Positions 37,001-45,206 of a stretch of 64,000 nucleotides of DNA are shown here, in pieces. The notes under the pieces were generated by a model. It was not told the DNA's origin, ran no database searches, and saw nothing but the letters and a program-made list of their open reading frames with translations. Source of the stretch: Chitinophaga rupis (lineage in GTDB: Bacteria; Bacteroidota; Bacteroidia; Chitinophagales; Chitinophagaceae); the NCBI RefSeq assembly GCF_900109685.1, contig NZ_FOBB01000003.1, positions 124,001 through 188,000 on the forward strand, given 5' to 3'. The translations under genes and the position numbers were made by a program. Every line of letters begins with the position of its first letter. Within the stretch, counting starts at the first letter, position 1.

Positions 37001-37738
37001 ATCCCGGCTGAAGGGGCGTTCACCTTGCGCAGTCCGGATATTAATCCTACAAAATATGATGTAGTAACAGACGCCACCAAGATGAGCTATGAAGGTAATA
37101 ACTTTGTTATTCCCTCAAAATCCGGCAGCTATATCGGCTTAAAACAAATTGACCTTACTGCTGTTAAACGCATTGATATAACTGCTATGGCTCCCAAAGC
37201 GCAGCTGAATGCAGCAGGGGGTATTATTGAATTGCATGCAGATGCCCCCAACGGGAAGCTGCTTGGCCAAACAGCGTTTATAGGCGATGCAGGCAGCGGC
37301 GCGCTAAGCTTTGCAGGGAAAGCAGTACCGCTGGAAGTTACACCTACGGAAGGCGTACATGATATATACCTTGTATTCAGCAACCCGAAAGCCCAGCAAG
37401 GCGCATCGTTAATGATCGTGTTGAATACCTCGTTTAAAACGGAAGACGCCACCAGTGATCAAAGCGTGAACCCGGCTCCTAAAGCCGACCTTAACGATTA
37501 TATAGGGAAATATAAGATGACAGGGCTGCCATTCCCCTATATTGAAATAAGCACGCAGGATGGAAAGTTGCTGATGAAGGCTGGCGAACAAGGCGGCGCT
37601 ATTACCCCCATGCAGGAGGCTGATAAATTTGATGCAGATGGAAAAGCAACCCTCCTGTTCATACGCGATGAAAAACAAAAAGTGACGGGGTTGAAGATGG
37701 AAGCCATGGGCTTTCAATTTGCAGGGCAGAAAGAATGA
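34001..37738 (+). CDS. Multidomain ThuA / PQQ-type sugar dehydrogenase / PKD / cytochrome c / carbohydrate-binding protein
   Basis: A 1245-residue exported protein. After a signal peptide it has a ThuA-like domain (about 34-250, GYLGIHAAADCEYEWPWYGK). A six-bladed soluble glucose-dehydrogenase-like propeller follows (about 270-690, EAEDGLLGLNKDPNFARNHW, VMGNRNPFRISVDQTSGTLY). Then a PKD domain (about 705-800), a cytochrome c domain with heme motif CRTCH near residue 885, a CBM6-like domain (about 970-1150), and a short C-terminal DUF3471-like domain. This architecture is known from many Bacteroidota. It would oxidise a sugar in the periplasm and pass electrons to its own heme. The substrate is not known. 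Confidence 0.85.
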   Translation: MKLPGAVKKTVPAFTVALSLLLFLANTINAQTQRVLVFSKTEAFRHPSIDAGKAAFSKMAAEKGFAVDFTEDAAQLSTAILKKYNAVVFLSTTGDVLNDAQQLEFERYIQAGGGYLGIHAAADCEYEWPWYGKLVGAYFLDHPMPDNVQKGKYYVTDKNSFATKGMPEQFERSDEFYSFKQIDTTIHVLVKIDESSYRGGKNGANHPMSWYHDFDGGRSFYTNMGHTNETYTEPLFLDHLWEGLHYVMGGDKPAALDYSKAKPEENRFSKVVLAEKLNEPMELSVLNDGRILFIERHGAVKLYNLKTKQLKTIATIAVSTKYKDKEGKVSEAEDGLLGLNKDPNFARNHWIYLYYSDPVKSANVLTRYTLKGDVLDMQSKKVMLEVPTQREQCCHTGGSIAWDKQGNLYLSTGDNTSPRATAYAPIDERPGAFPWDAQKSSANTNDLRGKILRITPQPEGTYTIPEGNLFPKGTDKTRPEIFVMGNRNPFRISVDQTSGTLYWGEVGPDANDPDPLKGPAGQDEIGQAKKPGNYGWPYFVGDNKPYNHFDFAANKPGEIFNPLKPVNNSPNNTGLNELPPAQNAFIWYPYGVSKEFPLVGTGGRSAMAGPVFYSDAFKNAAHAFPAYYNGKLLIYEWMRGWIMAVTMDKDGHYVSMERVMPSYKFSNPVDMEFADNGDLYMLEYGTGWFTANDDARLIRIEYNAGNRKPQTIINADKMGGALPFTLSLSSKGTTDADGDPLQYSWKITSKNGYTKTSSDPDVKLTLTKPGIYKATLNVSDNKGGRSSQSMELTAGNEPPVVSFDIGKSNKTFYVPNKTYHYQVEVKDKEDGSLANAKIKPSQVVVNIDYLAEGFDKAEIVQGHRTADEAVNVRKGLKLIQASDCRTCHGDYKKSIGPSYFAVSTKYKGNTNAVEKLTRKVISGGKGVWGDVPMAAHPQLAAEDAAEMVKYILSLSQPKPKVRSLPVEGTYTTKQQPNDKGQGMYLFRAAYTDKGSNGLPGIPAEGAFTLRSPDINPTKYDVVTDATKMSYEGNNFVIPSKSGSYIGLKQIDLTAVKRIDITAMAPKAQLNAAGGIIELHADAPNGKLLGQTAFIGDAGSGALSFAGKAVPLEVTPTEGVHDIYLVFSNPKAQQGASLMIVLNTSFKTEDATSDQSVNPAPKADLNDYIGKYKMTGLPFPYIEISTQDGKLLMKAGEQGGAITPMQEADKFDADGKATLLFIRDEKQKVTGLKMEAMGFQFAGQKE

Positions 37739-37744
37739 CAGTAA

Positions 37745-37814
37745 GAATTACGAATTATCAATTATGCAATCAGAAGCTTGTAGCACCTCATTCGTAATTG
37801 ATAATTCGTAATTC
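37745..37814. repeat. 20-bp perfect inverted repeat, AT-rich
   Basis: Two 20-bp arms (37745-37764 and 37795-37814) with a 30-nt centre. The arms contain GAATTACGAATTATC and its complement. It lies between the ThuA and M1 genes. It may act as a terminator-like hairpin, or be a copy of a small dispersed palindromic repeat. Confidence 0.6.
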
Positions 37815-37828
37815 GTATCTTTAAAGCC

Positions 37829-39700
37829 ATGCATTATTTCAGCTTTACTTTTCTTTTCACCATCCTGAGTATTACCATGGCAATAGGACAGCAGCAGCTA
37901 CCGGTTGCCGTCAATTTTAAAAAGGCTTACCTGCAACACACCCGGGATGCCAATGGGTCTCCCGGCAAAGCCTATTGGCAAAACAAAGGAAGCTATACGA
38001 TCAGGGTAACCTTTGATCCAATTACAAATGCACTGTCAGGAAATGTAGGTGTTGACTACACTAATAATAGTCCCGATACCCTCAGGCAGGTAGTCTTCAA
38101 GCTCTATCCCAATCTCTATCAGGCTCAAGCCATGCGCAATGTTCCCGTATTGCCTGAAGATCTGACCAATGGTGTTGAAATAAAAACAATGCTTGTTAAC
38201 AACACTGCCATTGACAGCAAAAAGCTGGTGGTCAGGGGTACTAATATGTATTTGAAAGGTGTAACGATGCTTCCGGGACAAAGTACCCATTTTGATATTG
38301 ATTATGGCTACCAGGTAAATAAAACTTCCTTTGTACGCACGGGCCAGGTTGACTCAGGCGCCTTTATGATCGCCTATTTTTTCCCCCGCATTGCTGTTTA
38401 TGACGATATAGATGGCTGGAACGAATATCCCTATGTAGGTAAGGAGGAGTTTTATAACGACTATTGCGATTTTAAGGTCAGCATCACTATCCCCGGCAGC
38501 TACCAGGTTTGGGCCACCGGCGAATTGAAGAACCCTGCGGAGGTATATGCACCTGAAATAATCGAAAGAATAACTACTGCGGCACAAAGTGATGGGGTGA
38601 CAGATATTATTACCAGTGCCGGTCTTGCAGCACATAACATCACGCTTAACCATCCTGCCAATACCTGGATCTTTGAGGCGGATAATGTTACAGACTTTGC
38701 TTTTGTTGCCAGTAATCATTATGTATGGAAAGCATCCAGCCTGGTGGTTGACCCCAAAACAAAAAGAAGGACCCGGGTGGATGCTGTTTATAATCCCCGG
38801 CACAAAAGCTTTGAACCGGTTGTAAATTATGCCCGGAAAACCGTAGAACTGATCAGCTATAAAACGCCGGGCCTGCCCTTTCCGTACCCGCATGAAACTA
38901 TTTTTGAAGGCCTGGATGCCATGGAATATCCGATGATGGTGAATAATTTACCATTTGAGGGCACTGAAGCTGTTGAGTTTACGGCGCACGAAATTTATCA
39001 TACCCTGTTCCCCTTTTTTGTGGGAACCAACGAAACCAAATACTCCTTTATGGATGAGGGCTGGGCTACTTTTTCTGAATTTACGCTGCAAAAAGAAATT
39101 ACGCCTGATGTTGTGGATGTTTATGACCTGAGTTCTGTGAACAGCAGCGCCGGTATCGACCAGGATGTACCCATCATGACCCTTACTCCCCAGCTTTATG
39201 GCAAGGCACGGTTTTCAAACAAAGACCTTAAACCCGCGCTGGGCTTTCATTATGTAAAGGAAATGCTGGGAGACAAGGTGTTTTATAAAGCAATGAATTA
39301 CTACATCAGCCAATGGCAGGGTAAGCATCCAACACCCTATGATCTTTTTTATTGCATGAACAAAGGCGCCGGGGTTGATCTTAACTGGTTTTGGCAAAAC
39401 TGGTTCTTTGAAAAAAATGTTCCTGATCTTGCCATAGAGAAAGTTTCTCATCAACAATCTAAATATACCGTAGTCATTGTCCGCAAGGGCCAGGGAATGA
39501 TCCCGGTGCACCTCGCCGTATTTTATAAAGACGGTACCACAGAAACCATCAGCAGGGATATAGCCTGCTGGAAAAAAGGCAATAGTTCTACCACCCTGGA
39601 TTTCACTGCAAACAAAGCGGTTAGTAAGCTAATGCTGGGGAATGCCTATGACGCGGATGCGGATAACAGCAATAATACCTGGAATAGCGCTCAAAAATAA
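37829..39700 (+). CDS. Secreted M1-family zinc metallopeptidase
   Basis: A 623-residue exported aminopeptidase-N-like enzyme with signal peptide (cleavage near AIGQQ). The zinc site is HEIYH at 387-391 with the third ligand Glu410 in MDEGWATF, giving HExxH-x18-E exactly. The N-terminal beta domain (to about 250) and the C-terminal half match Bacteroidota members. The usual GAMEN exopeptidase motif appears as LDAMEYPMMV, so substrate-end recognition is altered. Free-standing. It starts 91 bp after the preceding gene, right behind the inverted repeat. Confidence 0.87.
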   Translation: MHYFSFTFLFTILSITMAIGQQQLPVAVNFKKAYLQHTRDANGSPGKAYWQNKGSYTIRVTFDPITNALSGNVGVDYTNNSPDTLRQVVFKLYPNLYQAQAMRNVPVLPEDLTNGVEIKTMLVNNTAIDSKKLVVRGTNMYLKGVTMLPGQSTHFDIDYGYQVNKTSFVRTGQVDSGAFMIAYFFPRIAVYDDIDGWNEYPYVGKEEFYNDYCDFKVSITIPGSYQVWATGELKNPAEVYAPEIIERITTAAQSDGVTDIITSAGLAAHNITLNHPANTWIFEADNVTDFAFVASNHYVWKASSLVVDPKTKRRTRVDAVYNPRHKSFEPVVNYARKTVELISYKTPGLPFPYPHETIFEGLDAMEYPMMVNNLPFEGTEAVEFTAHEIYHTLFPFFVGTNETKYSFMDEGWATFSEFTLQKEITPDVVDVYDLSSVNSSAGIDQDVPIMTLTPQLYGKARFSNKDLKPALGFHYVKEMLGDKVFYKAMNYYISQWQGKHPTPYDLFYCMNKGAGVDLNWFWQNWFFEKNVPDLAIEKVSHQQSKYTVVIVRKGQGMIPVHLAVFYKDGTTETISRDIACWKKGNSSTTLDFTANKAVSKLMLGNAYDADADNSNNTWNSAQK

Positions 39701-39796
39701 GCAGTGAAAAGCCCGGATTATTCAATATGGTTAACCTTAGCTGCTATGGTCTGATGTTTGTGATCAAAGTTTATATTCAAAATTAAACCGCTGATC

Positions 39797-40195
39797 ATGG
39801 CAACAGCAAACGAAGCACATTACCTGCGTTATATCAGTTTTCTGAATGAGCGCCGCCTGGATGATCTTAGTGAATTTGTTCAGGAAAAGCTGACCTATAA
39901 TGGCAAAGCAATGACACGTACTGACTATCAAAACCTCATTGCCGGGGATATTGCTGCGATACCGGATCTATACTATAATGTACACCTCCTTGTTGTTAAA
40001 GATGATACCATTGCATGCCGGATAAAATTTGACTGCACACCTCAAAGCGAATTTCTTGGCTTCCACCCTAACGGCAAAAAGATCTCTTTTTCAGAACATG
40101 TTTTTTACCAGCTGAAAGACGGAAAGATCGCTGAAGTCTGGTCCCTGATCGATACCAGGAGCATTCAATCCCAACTGGAACAAAAACGAACTTAA
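39797..40195 (+). CDS. NTF2-like / SnoaL-type ester cyclase-family protein
   Basis: A 132-residue small alpha+beta barrel protein of the SnoaL/NTF2 type (LDDLSEFVQEKLTYNGKAMT, CRIKFDCTPQSEFLGFHPNG, EHVFYQLKDGKIAEVWSLID). No signal peptide. The family includes polyketide cyclases and many uncharacterised proteins, so only the fold is assigned. Confidence 0.78.
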   Translation: MATANEAHYLRYISFLNERRLDDLSEFVQEKLTYNGKAMTRTDYQNLIAGDIAAIPDLYYNVHLLVVKDDTIACRIKFDCTPQSEFLGFHPNGKKISFSEHVFYQLKDGKIAEVWSLIDTRSIQSQLEQKRT

Positions 40196-40337
40196 GCCCG
40201 TTAATGTGAATTTCGGAATTGAGATCAGCGGAGAATTGTACTCCAGTAATACAGGCATTTTACGAAAAATATGCAACCGATTGCGCATTTTTCCAAATTA
40301 TTTCTACATTAGCCTAATAACTCTCATAACAGCTCAT

Positions 40338-41384
40338 ATGACAAATGGGAAAGAAGATAAGGAAATAACGATCTATGATATTGCCAAAAGACTGAAGATA
40401 TCCCCGGCTACGGTGAGCCGCGCCCTGCAGGACCATCCCAGGATCAGCGCCAAAACGAAAAAGAAGATCTTTGAGCTGGCCGACGAAGTGGGCTACCGCC
40501 GCAATCACTTTGCCGGTAACCTCCGCAGCCAGAAAACACAGACCATTGGGGTGATCGTTCCCCGTCTCAACAGCCATTTTATGTCATCCGTGATCGCGGG
40601 CATTGAGCTGATGGCTAACGAGCATGGTTACTCGCTGTTAATCAGCCAGTCATCAGAATCGGCCCGTAAAGAAGCAGACAGCGCCGAAGCCATGTTTAAC
40701 AGCCGGGTTGACGGACTGATGGTATCCCTGGCCTACGATACAAACACGCTTGACCACTTTGATAAATTCTTCCGGAAAAAAACACCGGTTATCTTTTTCG
40801 ACCGTGTAAAACCGCACCGGAGCGCCACCAGCATCCTGATAGATAATTACCAGGCTGCTTATGATGCTACCAAACACCTGATAGAGCAGCACTGCAAAAA
40901 GATCGTTCACATTACGGCTCCCCCCATGCAAAACGTGTACAAGGACCGTCTGGCGGGCTACAGGAGCGCCCTTGAGGATGCGAAGATCAAGTTCAGGGAA
41001 GAAAATGTGATCGTTACCAATCTTACCCAGGAGGCGGGTTATGAGAGCGCTGAAAAGATCCTGAAAATGAAACCGCTGCCGGATGGCATCTTTGTAGCCA
41101 ACGACAGTTGCGCAATTGGTTGCATGATAGCGCTTAAGGAAAAGGGCATACGCATCCCGGAGCAGATAGCTTTTGTAGGTTTTAACAATGATCCCATGTC
41201 AACGGTGATAGAGCCGAAGCTGACCACGATCGCCTACTCAGGCTTTGAAATGGGCGAGGTGGCCGGCCGGCTGCTGGTGAACCATCTTAACAGCACCTCG
41301 CAAATAAATAATACGACTACCATTATCCTCCGGTCTGACCTGATTGTACGGCAGTCGTCACTTAAAAGTCCGGCAGGTCATTGA
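40338..41384 (+). CDS. LacI-family transcriptional regulator
   Basis: A 348-residue regulator. The N-terminal helix-turn-helix reads ITIYDIAKRLKISPATVSRA, and the hinge and periplasmic-binding-protein-like sensor domain follow (TQTIGVIVPRLNSHFMSSVI, PDGIFVANDSCAIGCMIALK). The start is ATG 40338: a GTG 44 codons upstream would add residues that have no place in LacI proteins. The next gene, a GH67 alpha-glucuronidase, begins 17 bp after its stop, so it very likely controls glucuronate or xylo-oligosaccharide use. Confidence 0.9.
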   Translation: MTNGKEDKEITIYDIAKRLKISPATVSRALQDHPRISAKTKKKIFELADEVGYRRNHFAGNLRSQKTQTIGVIVPRLNSHFMSSVIAGIELMANEHGYSLLISQSSESARKEADSAEAMFNSRVDGLMVSLAYDTNTLDHFDKFFRKKTPVIFFDRVKPHRSATSILIDNYQAAYDATKHLIEQHCKKIVHITAPPMQNVYKDRLAGYRSALEDAKIKFREENVIVTNLTQEAGYESAEKILKMKPLPDGIFVANDSCAIGCMIALKEKGIRIPEQIAFVGFNNDPMSTVIEPKLTTIAYSGFEMGEVAGRLLVNHLNSTSQINNTTTIILRSDLIVRQSSLKSPAGH

Positions 41385-41401
41385 TCTATAAAAAATTCCA
41401 C

Positions 41402-43537
41402 ATGAAACGATGGTCCCTTCTTATTTTCCTGCTGCTATATTTCCGCGCCGCCATAGCTGAAGATGGCTACAGGCTTTGGTTACGTTATGATAAGATTGTT
41501 AACTCAAAGCTATTGTACACCTATCTTAACCAGGTGAACACTATTTATTTCCCGGCCGGTACTCCTGTACTGGATGCTGCCAGGCAGGAACTGCTATCGG
41601 GCCTGGAAGGCCTGCTGGATAAGAAGATAAATACGGATAATAATGCATCCGCCAGCTCCCTGCTCATTTTTACTAAAGCGCATGCCCCGCTTAACCTGCC
41701 CGCCCTGGCGCTTAAATATGAAGACCTTGGAAAAGAAGGTTTTTATATCAACAGTACAAAGCGCAGCATCATTATAACAGCTAATACAGACACCGGCATA
41801 TTGTATGGCGTATTTCACTTTCTGCGCCTCTTACAAACAGGCCAAAGCCTTGAACATCTTGATATTACAAGCGTTCCGCGGATCCAGCACCGGATCTTAA
41901 ACCATTGGGATAACCTTAACCGATCCGTGGAAAGAGGCTATGCAGGCATTTCCATATGGAACTGGCATACGCTGCCGGAGTATATTGATCAACGTTATAT
42001 TGACTATGCCCGGGCCAATGCCTCCATTGGCATCAATGGAACGGTACTGACCAATGTAAATGCCAATGCGCTGGTGCTCACGAAAGATTATTTATTAAAA
42101 GTAAAAGCACTGGCCGATGTGTTCCGCCCTTATGGAATTAAGGTATACCTCACAGCCAGGTTCAGCGCGCCTATTGAGATTGGTAAGCTAAGCACCGCAG
42201 ATCCGTTGAACGATACTGTGAAGGCCTGGTGGAACGCAAAAGCAAAAGAGATCTACCAGCTGATACCGGACTTTGGCGGCTTCCTGGTGAAAGCCAATTC
42301 AGAAGGACAGCCAGGGCCGCAGAGCTACCAGCGCACGCATGCAGATGGCGCCAATATGCTGGCTGATGCAGTAGCACCTTATGGAGGCATTGTAATGTGG
42401 CGGGCATTCGTATACAGCAATGCATCACCGGAAGACCGTTTTAAGCAGGCCTATAATGAATTTAAACCGCTGGATGGGCAATTCCGCGCCAATGTGCTGC
42501 TGCAGGTAAAGAACGGACCTATTGACTTTCAACCCAGGGAACCTGTTTCACCGCTTTTCGGCGCTATGCCAAAAACGCCGCTCATGATGGAGTTTCAGAT
42601 AACGCAAGAGTACCTGGGACAATCCACACAGCTGGTATATGAAGCGCCCCTGTTTAAAGAAGTGCTGGAAACAGATACCTACCAGGGCGGCAAAGGCGCT
42701 ACCGTGGCCCGTGTAATAGATGGCGACCTGCATCATTACCCACAAACCGGCATTGCAGGTGTGGCAAACATAGGCAACGACCGTAACTGGACCGGGCACC
42801 CGTTTGGGCAGGCTAACTGGTATGCATTCGGCAGGCTGGCCTGGAACTATGAGCTTAGCGCCGCACAAATAGCGGATGAGTGGATCAAACAAACCTTTAG
42901 CTGTGACACCATGCTGGTAGCCACTACCCAAAAAATAATGCTCTCCTCATATGAAGCGATGGTGAATTATATGACACCGCTTGGCCTTCATCATATTATG
43001 GGAACAGGGCATCATTATGGCCCTGCGCCCTGGATCACCAATGCAGGAAGGCCCGACTGGAACCCGGTATACTATCACCGCGCAGATACGGTGGGGCTGG
43101 GCTTTGACAGAACAGCCTCCGGCAGCAATGCGCTGGCGCAATATGCACCGGGTATGCAGCAAAGATTCATGGACGTTCATACAACGCCGGAAGCGTTCCT
43201 GCTTTGGTTCCATCATGTTCCCTGGAATTTTAAAATGAAGTCCGGCAGAACACTGTGGGAGGAATTATGCTACCGCTATAATTCCGGGGTTGCGGCTGCA
43301 AAGGTTATGCAGCAGCAATGGAATACGCTGGAGAGACGGGTGGATAAAGAACGCTTTAAACAGGTGCAGATGTTATTGGCCATACAGGTAAAAGAAGCCA
43401 GCTGGTGGCGCAATGCCTGCCTGCTTTACTTCCAGACCTTCTCCAAAATGCCCATCCCCCGCCAGTATGAGCAGCCTGACCATACACTGGAATACTACAA
43501 GGGGCTGCATTTTCCATATGCGCCCGGGAATGGATAA
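41402..43537 (+). CDS. GH67 alpha-glucuronidase
   Basis: A 711-residue exported enzyme that removes 4-O-methyl-glucuronic acid from the ends of xylo-oligosaccharides. Signal peptide MKRWSLLIFLLLYFRAAIA. The family signatures are intact: ILNHWDNLNRSVERGYAG, WNWHTLPEYIDQRYIDYARA, the acid Glu in VKANSEGQPGPQSY, the Asp in GPIDFQPREPVSP, and the Glu in MMEFQITQEYLG. The length equals the usual 700-720 residues. The start is ATG 41402. The LacI gene lies just upstream and an SDR gene 38 bp downstream. Confidence 0.93.
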   Translation: MKRWSLLIFLLLYFRAAIAEDGYRLWLRYDKIVNSKLLYTYLNQVNTIYFPAGTPVLDAARQELLSGLEGLLDKKINTDNNASASSLLIFTKAHAPLNLPALALKYEDLGKEGFYINSTKRSIIITANTDTGILYGVFHFLRLLQTGQSLEHLDITSVPRIQHRILNHWDNLNRSVERGYAGISIWNWHTLPEYIDQRYIDYARANASIGINGTVLTNVNANALVLTKDYLLKVKALADVFRPYGIKVYLTARFSAPIEIGKLSTADPLNDTVKAWWNAKAKEIYQLIPDFGGFLVKANSEGQPGPQSYQRTHADGANMLADAVAPYGGIVMWRAFVYSNASPEDRFKQAYNEFKPLDGQFRANVLLQVKNGPIDFQPREPVSPLFGAMPKTPLMMEFQITQEYLGQSTQLVYEAPLFKEVLETDTYQGGKGATVARVIDGDLHHYPQTGIAGVANIGNDRNWTGHPFGQANWYAFGRLAWNYELSAAQIADEWIKQTFSCDTMLVATTQKIMLSSYEAMVNYMTPLGLHHIMGTGHHYGPAPWITNAGRPDWNPVYYHRADTVGLGFDRTASGSNALAQYAPGMQQRFMDVHTTPEAFLLWFHHVPWNFKMKSGRTLWEELCYRYNSGVAAAKVMQQQWNTLERRVDKERFKQVQMLLAIQVKEASWWRNACLLYFQTFSKMPIPRQYEQPDHTLEYYKGLHFPYAPGNG

Positions 43538-43575
43538 ACAGGCGCAGTTTCCACGTAATACAACACAAAACGAGC

Positions 43576-44325
43576 ATGAATACACAATCAAAGATTGCAA
43601 TTGTAACAGGCGGCGGGTCCGGTATTGGCCTGGCCATCGCAGAAAAATTCGTACAGCAAGGCATCCACACCATTATTGTAGGCAGGAATACCCAGAAATT
43701 GAACGCAGCAAAAGAAAAGCTGGGCCCTCTGTGCGAAGCCCTTACCTGCGACCTGGACGATTTTGCCGCGATCCCCAAGCTGATAAGCGGTATTATTGAA
43801 AAGCATGGCCGGATCGATATCCTCGTGAACAATGCCGGCATTAACATGAAAAAGGAATTTACCGATGTAACGGATGAAGACTTTCAAAATGTGCTGCACA
43901 CCAATGTTACGGCTGTTTTCATTATTTCAAGAGAGGTGATCCGGCACATGCTGGAAAACAATATAAAAGGCAGCGTCATTAATATCAGCTCCATGGCTTC
44001 GCAGTACGGTATTCCAAAGGTAATTGCCTATACGGCCTCCAAGTCGGCCATTGAAGGTATGACCCGGGCCATGGCTACTGAGCTTTCACCCAAAGGCATC
44101 CGTGTTAACTGCATTGCACCCGGTTTTATTGCTACTGAGATGAGCGCCAAAGCACTGAACACTGATCCGGAACGAATGGGAAAAGCAATGGGCAGAACTC
44201 CCATGGGCGAGCTGGGCCAGCCTTCTGATATAGGAGCAGCAGCCCTATTCCTGGCTACAGATGCGGCCCGGTATATTACCGGGATCGTAATGCCGGTAGA
44301 TGGCGGCAATTCGATTGGCTTTTAA
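43576..44325 (+). CDS. SDR-family NAD(P)-dependent oxidoreductase
   Basis: A 249-residue classical short-chain dehydrogenase. TGGGSGIGLAIAEKF binds the cofactor, NNAGIN the ring, and the catalytic Ser/Tyr/Lys set is INISSMASQYG and YTASKSA. It ends with DGGNSIGF. Its place behind the GH67 gene suggests a step in hexuronate metabolism, for example a gluconate/fructuronate-type reductase, but classical SDRs are too alike to fix the substrate. Confidence 0.85.
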   Translation: MNTQSKIAIVTGGGSGIGLAIAEKFVQQGIHTIIVGRNTQKLNAAKEKLGPLCEALTCDLDDFAAIPKLISGIIEKHGRIDILVNNAGINMKKEFTDVTDEDFQNVLHTNVTAVFIISREVIRHMLENNIKGSVINISSMASQYGIPKVIAYTASKSAIEGMTRAMATELSPKGIRVNCIAPGFIATEMSAKALNTDPERMGKAMGRTPMGELGQPSDIGAAALFLATDAARYITGIVMPVDGGNSIGF

Positions 44326-44327
44326 AG

Positions 44328-44432
44328 CATACGCTCTATACCGGGGATGGACATGTGACGGATCAGAACCTGGGCGTTTCAGGCGGCAGTACCGGCAATA
44401 CCTGGTCGCTGGGTGGCGGTTATTATAAAGAA
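44328..44432 (+). pseudogene. susC remnant (fragment after the plug)
   Basis: The frame starting at 44328 reads TGDGHVTDQNLGVSGGSTGN followed by TWSLGGGYYKE, which matches the first barrel strands of SusC-type proteins just after the plug (compare SYQLSITGGSDKVRYLVSGN in the intact SusC at 4447). There is no start codon, signal or plug before it and no barrel after it. Only about 35 codons remain. Confidence 0.65.
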
Positions 44433-44490
44433 ACAGCTGGATGCCATCAATGATCCTGATAAACAACACTACCAGAATCCAGGGTATTAA
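44431..44490 (+). pseudogene. susD remnant (C-terminal end)
   Basis: The frame 44431-44490 reads KQLDAINDPDKQHYQNPGY and a stop, the typical SusD C-terminus (compare LTQNPGY at the end of the intact SusD at 9314). It is joined at about 44430 directly to the susC fragment in another frame, so all of the susC barrel and most of susD were deleted. The intact terminator follows 12 bp later. Confidence 0.7.
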
Positions 44491-44501
44491 AAAACCTGCT
44501 G

Positions 44502-44546
44502 CTATCGCATGCAGCCGCCATTACGGTGACTGCATGCGATAGTTTT
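44502..44546 (+). terminator. Intrinsic terminator after the susC-susD remnant
   Basis: Perfect 13-bp arms CTATCGCATGCAG (44502-44514) and CTGCATGCGATAG (44530-44542) with a 15-nt loop and a TTTT tail. It is probably the old terminator of the lost sus operon, now ending the SDR transcript. Confidence 0.75.
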
Positions 44547-44547
44547 A

Positions 44548-44555
44548 TACATTTG
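44548..44555 (+). promoter_or_regulatory. -7 promoter element of the Crp/Fnr gene
   Basis: TACATTTG is a perfect TAnnTTTG, directly after the terminator and 20 bp before ATG 44576. No -33 TTTG is visible. Confidence 0.45.
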
Positions 44556-44575
44556 TGCTAATTATCCATTAGCAT

Positions 44576-45136
44576 ATGATTGCCGGCATTTTGAAATCCA
44601 CCGGGCTTTACAACCCCGACGAGGTAGCGCTGTTTGAGCGCTGTACAACCATACGGAGCATGTCAAAAGATGAGATAGTGGTTAACCGTGGTGAAATATG
44701 CAGGGCTGCTTTTTTTAACATAACAGGCGCTTTTTACCAGTTTAACTATAAAGACGAAATTGACTTAAATATAATTGACCTGCATTGTGATAATGAATGG
44801 TTTTTAAATCATAGCAGCTTCATCTCCCAAAAGCCATCTGATAGCTTTATAAAAGCCTATACAGATGGTCAGATGCTGGAGCTGGATATTGAATCCTTAC
44901 ACTTCCTGATCGGCAGATCACCCGCTTTTCTGCAGCTGGCAAAGATCTTTGACCAGGCCAGCTTACGGATCCATTTTTTTGATAACCGTTTAACGCCCCT
45001 TGAAAAGTATCAGTATATCTTAACTCACCGGCAACAGCTGATACAAAAGTTCCCGCTTAAGCTCCTTGCATCCTATCTGAAAATAAGCCCTGAAACTTTA
45101 AGCAGGGTGCGGGAAAGCCTGTCTAAGAGAAATTAA
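44576..45136 (+). CDS. Crp/Fnr-family transcriptional regulator
   Basis: A 186-residue regulator. The cyclic-nucleotide-binding-like domain (1-120) has the jelly-roll strands (EIVVNRGEICRAAFFNITGA). A long dimer helix follows, then a helix-turn-helix (FPLKLLASYLKISPETLSRV). It has no cluster of Cys for an iron-sulfur centre, and the phosphate-binding residues of Crp are not obvious, so the signal is unknown. It carries its own promoter and ends 70 bp before a VOC gene that has an FNR-like site. Confidence 0.88.
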   Translation: MIAGILKSTGLYNPDEVALFERCTTIRSMSKDEIVVNRGEICRAAFFNITGAFYQFNYKDEIDLNIIDLHCDNEWFLNHSSFISQKPSDSFIKAYTDGQMLELDIESLHFLIGRSPAFLQLAKIFDQASLRIHFFDNRLTPLEKYQYILTHRQQLIQKFPLKLLASYLKISPETLSRVRESLSKRN

Positions 45137-45139
45137 TTT

Positions 45140-45185
45140 CTTGATCCCGGTCAAGTAATATAATTTTTTACATACTTTATGTTTG
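45140..45185 (+). promoter_or_regulatory. FNR-like site and promoter of the VOC gene
   Basis: CTTGA-TCCCGG-TCAAG (45140-45155) is a perfect dyad. It also reads TTGAT-N4-GTCAA, one mismatch from the FNR consensus TTGAT-N4-ATCAA. A perfect -7 element TATGTTTG follows at 45178-45185. The dyad centre would be about -44 from the expected start of transcription, where Crp/Fnr activators usually sit. The regulator gene ends immediately upstream. Confidence 0.5.
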
Positions 45186-45206
45186 CATTTAATTAAAGAA
45201 ACACCC

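Noticed and set aside
37816..37823. TATCTTTA as the -7 box of the M1 gene
   Set aside because: It is only 5 bp before the start codon, too close for a normal leader.
40206..40337. GTG start 44 codons before the LacI helix-turn-helix
   Set aside because: LacI proteins begin close to the helix-turn-helix; ATG 40338 fits.
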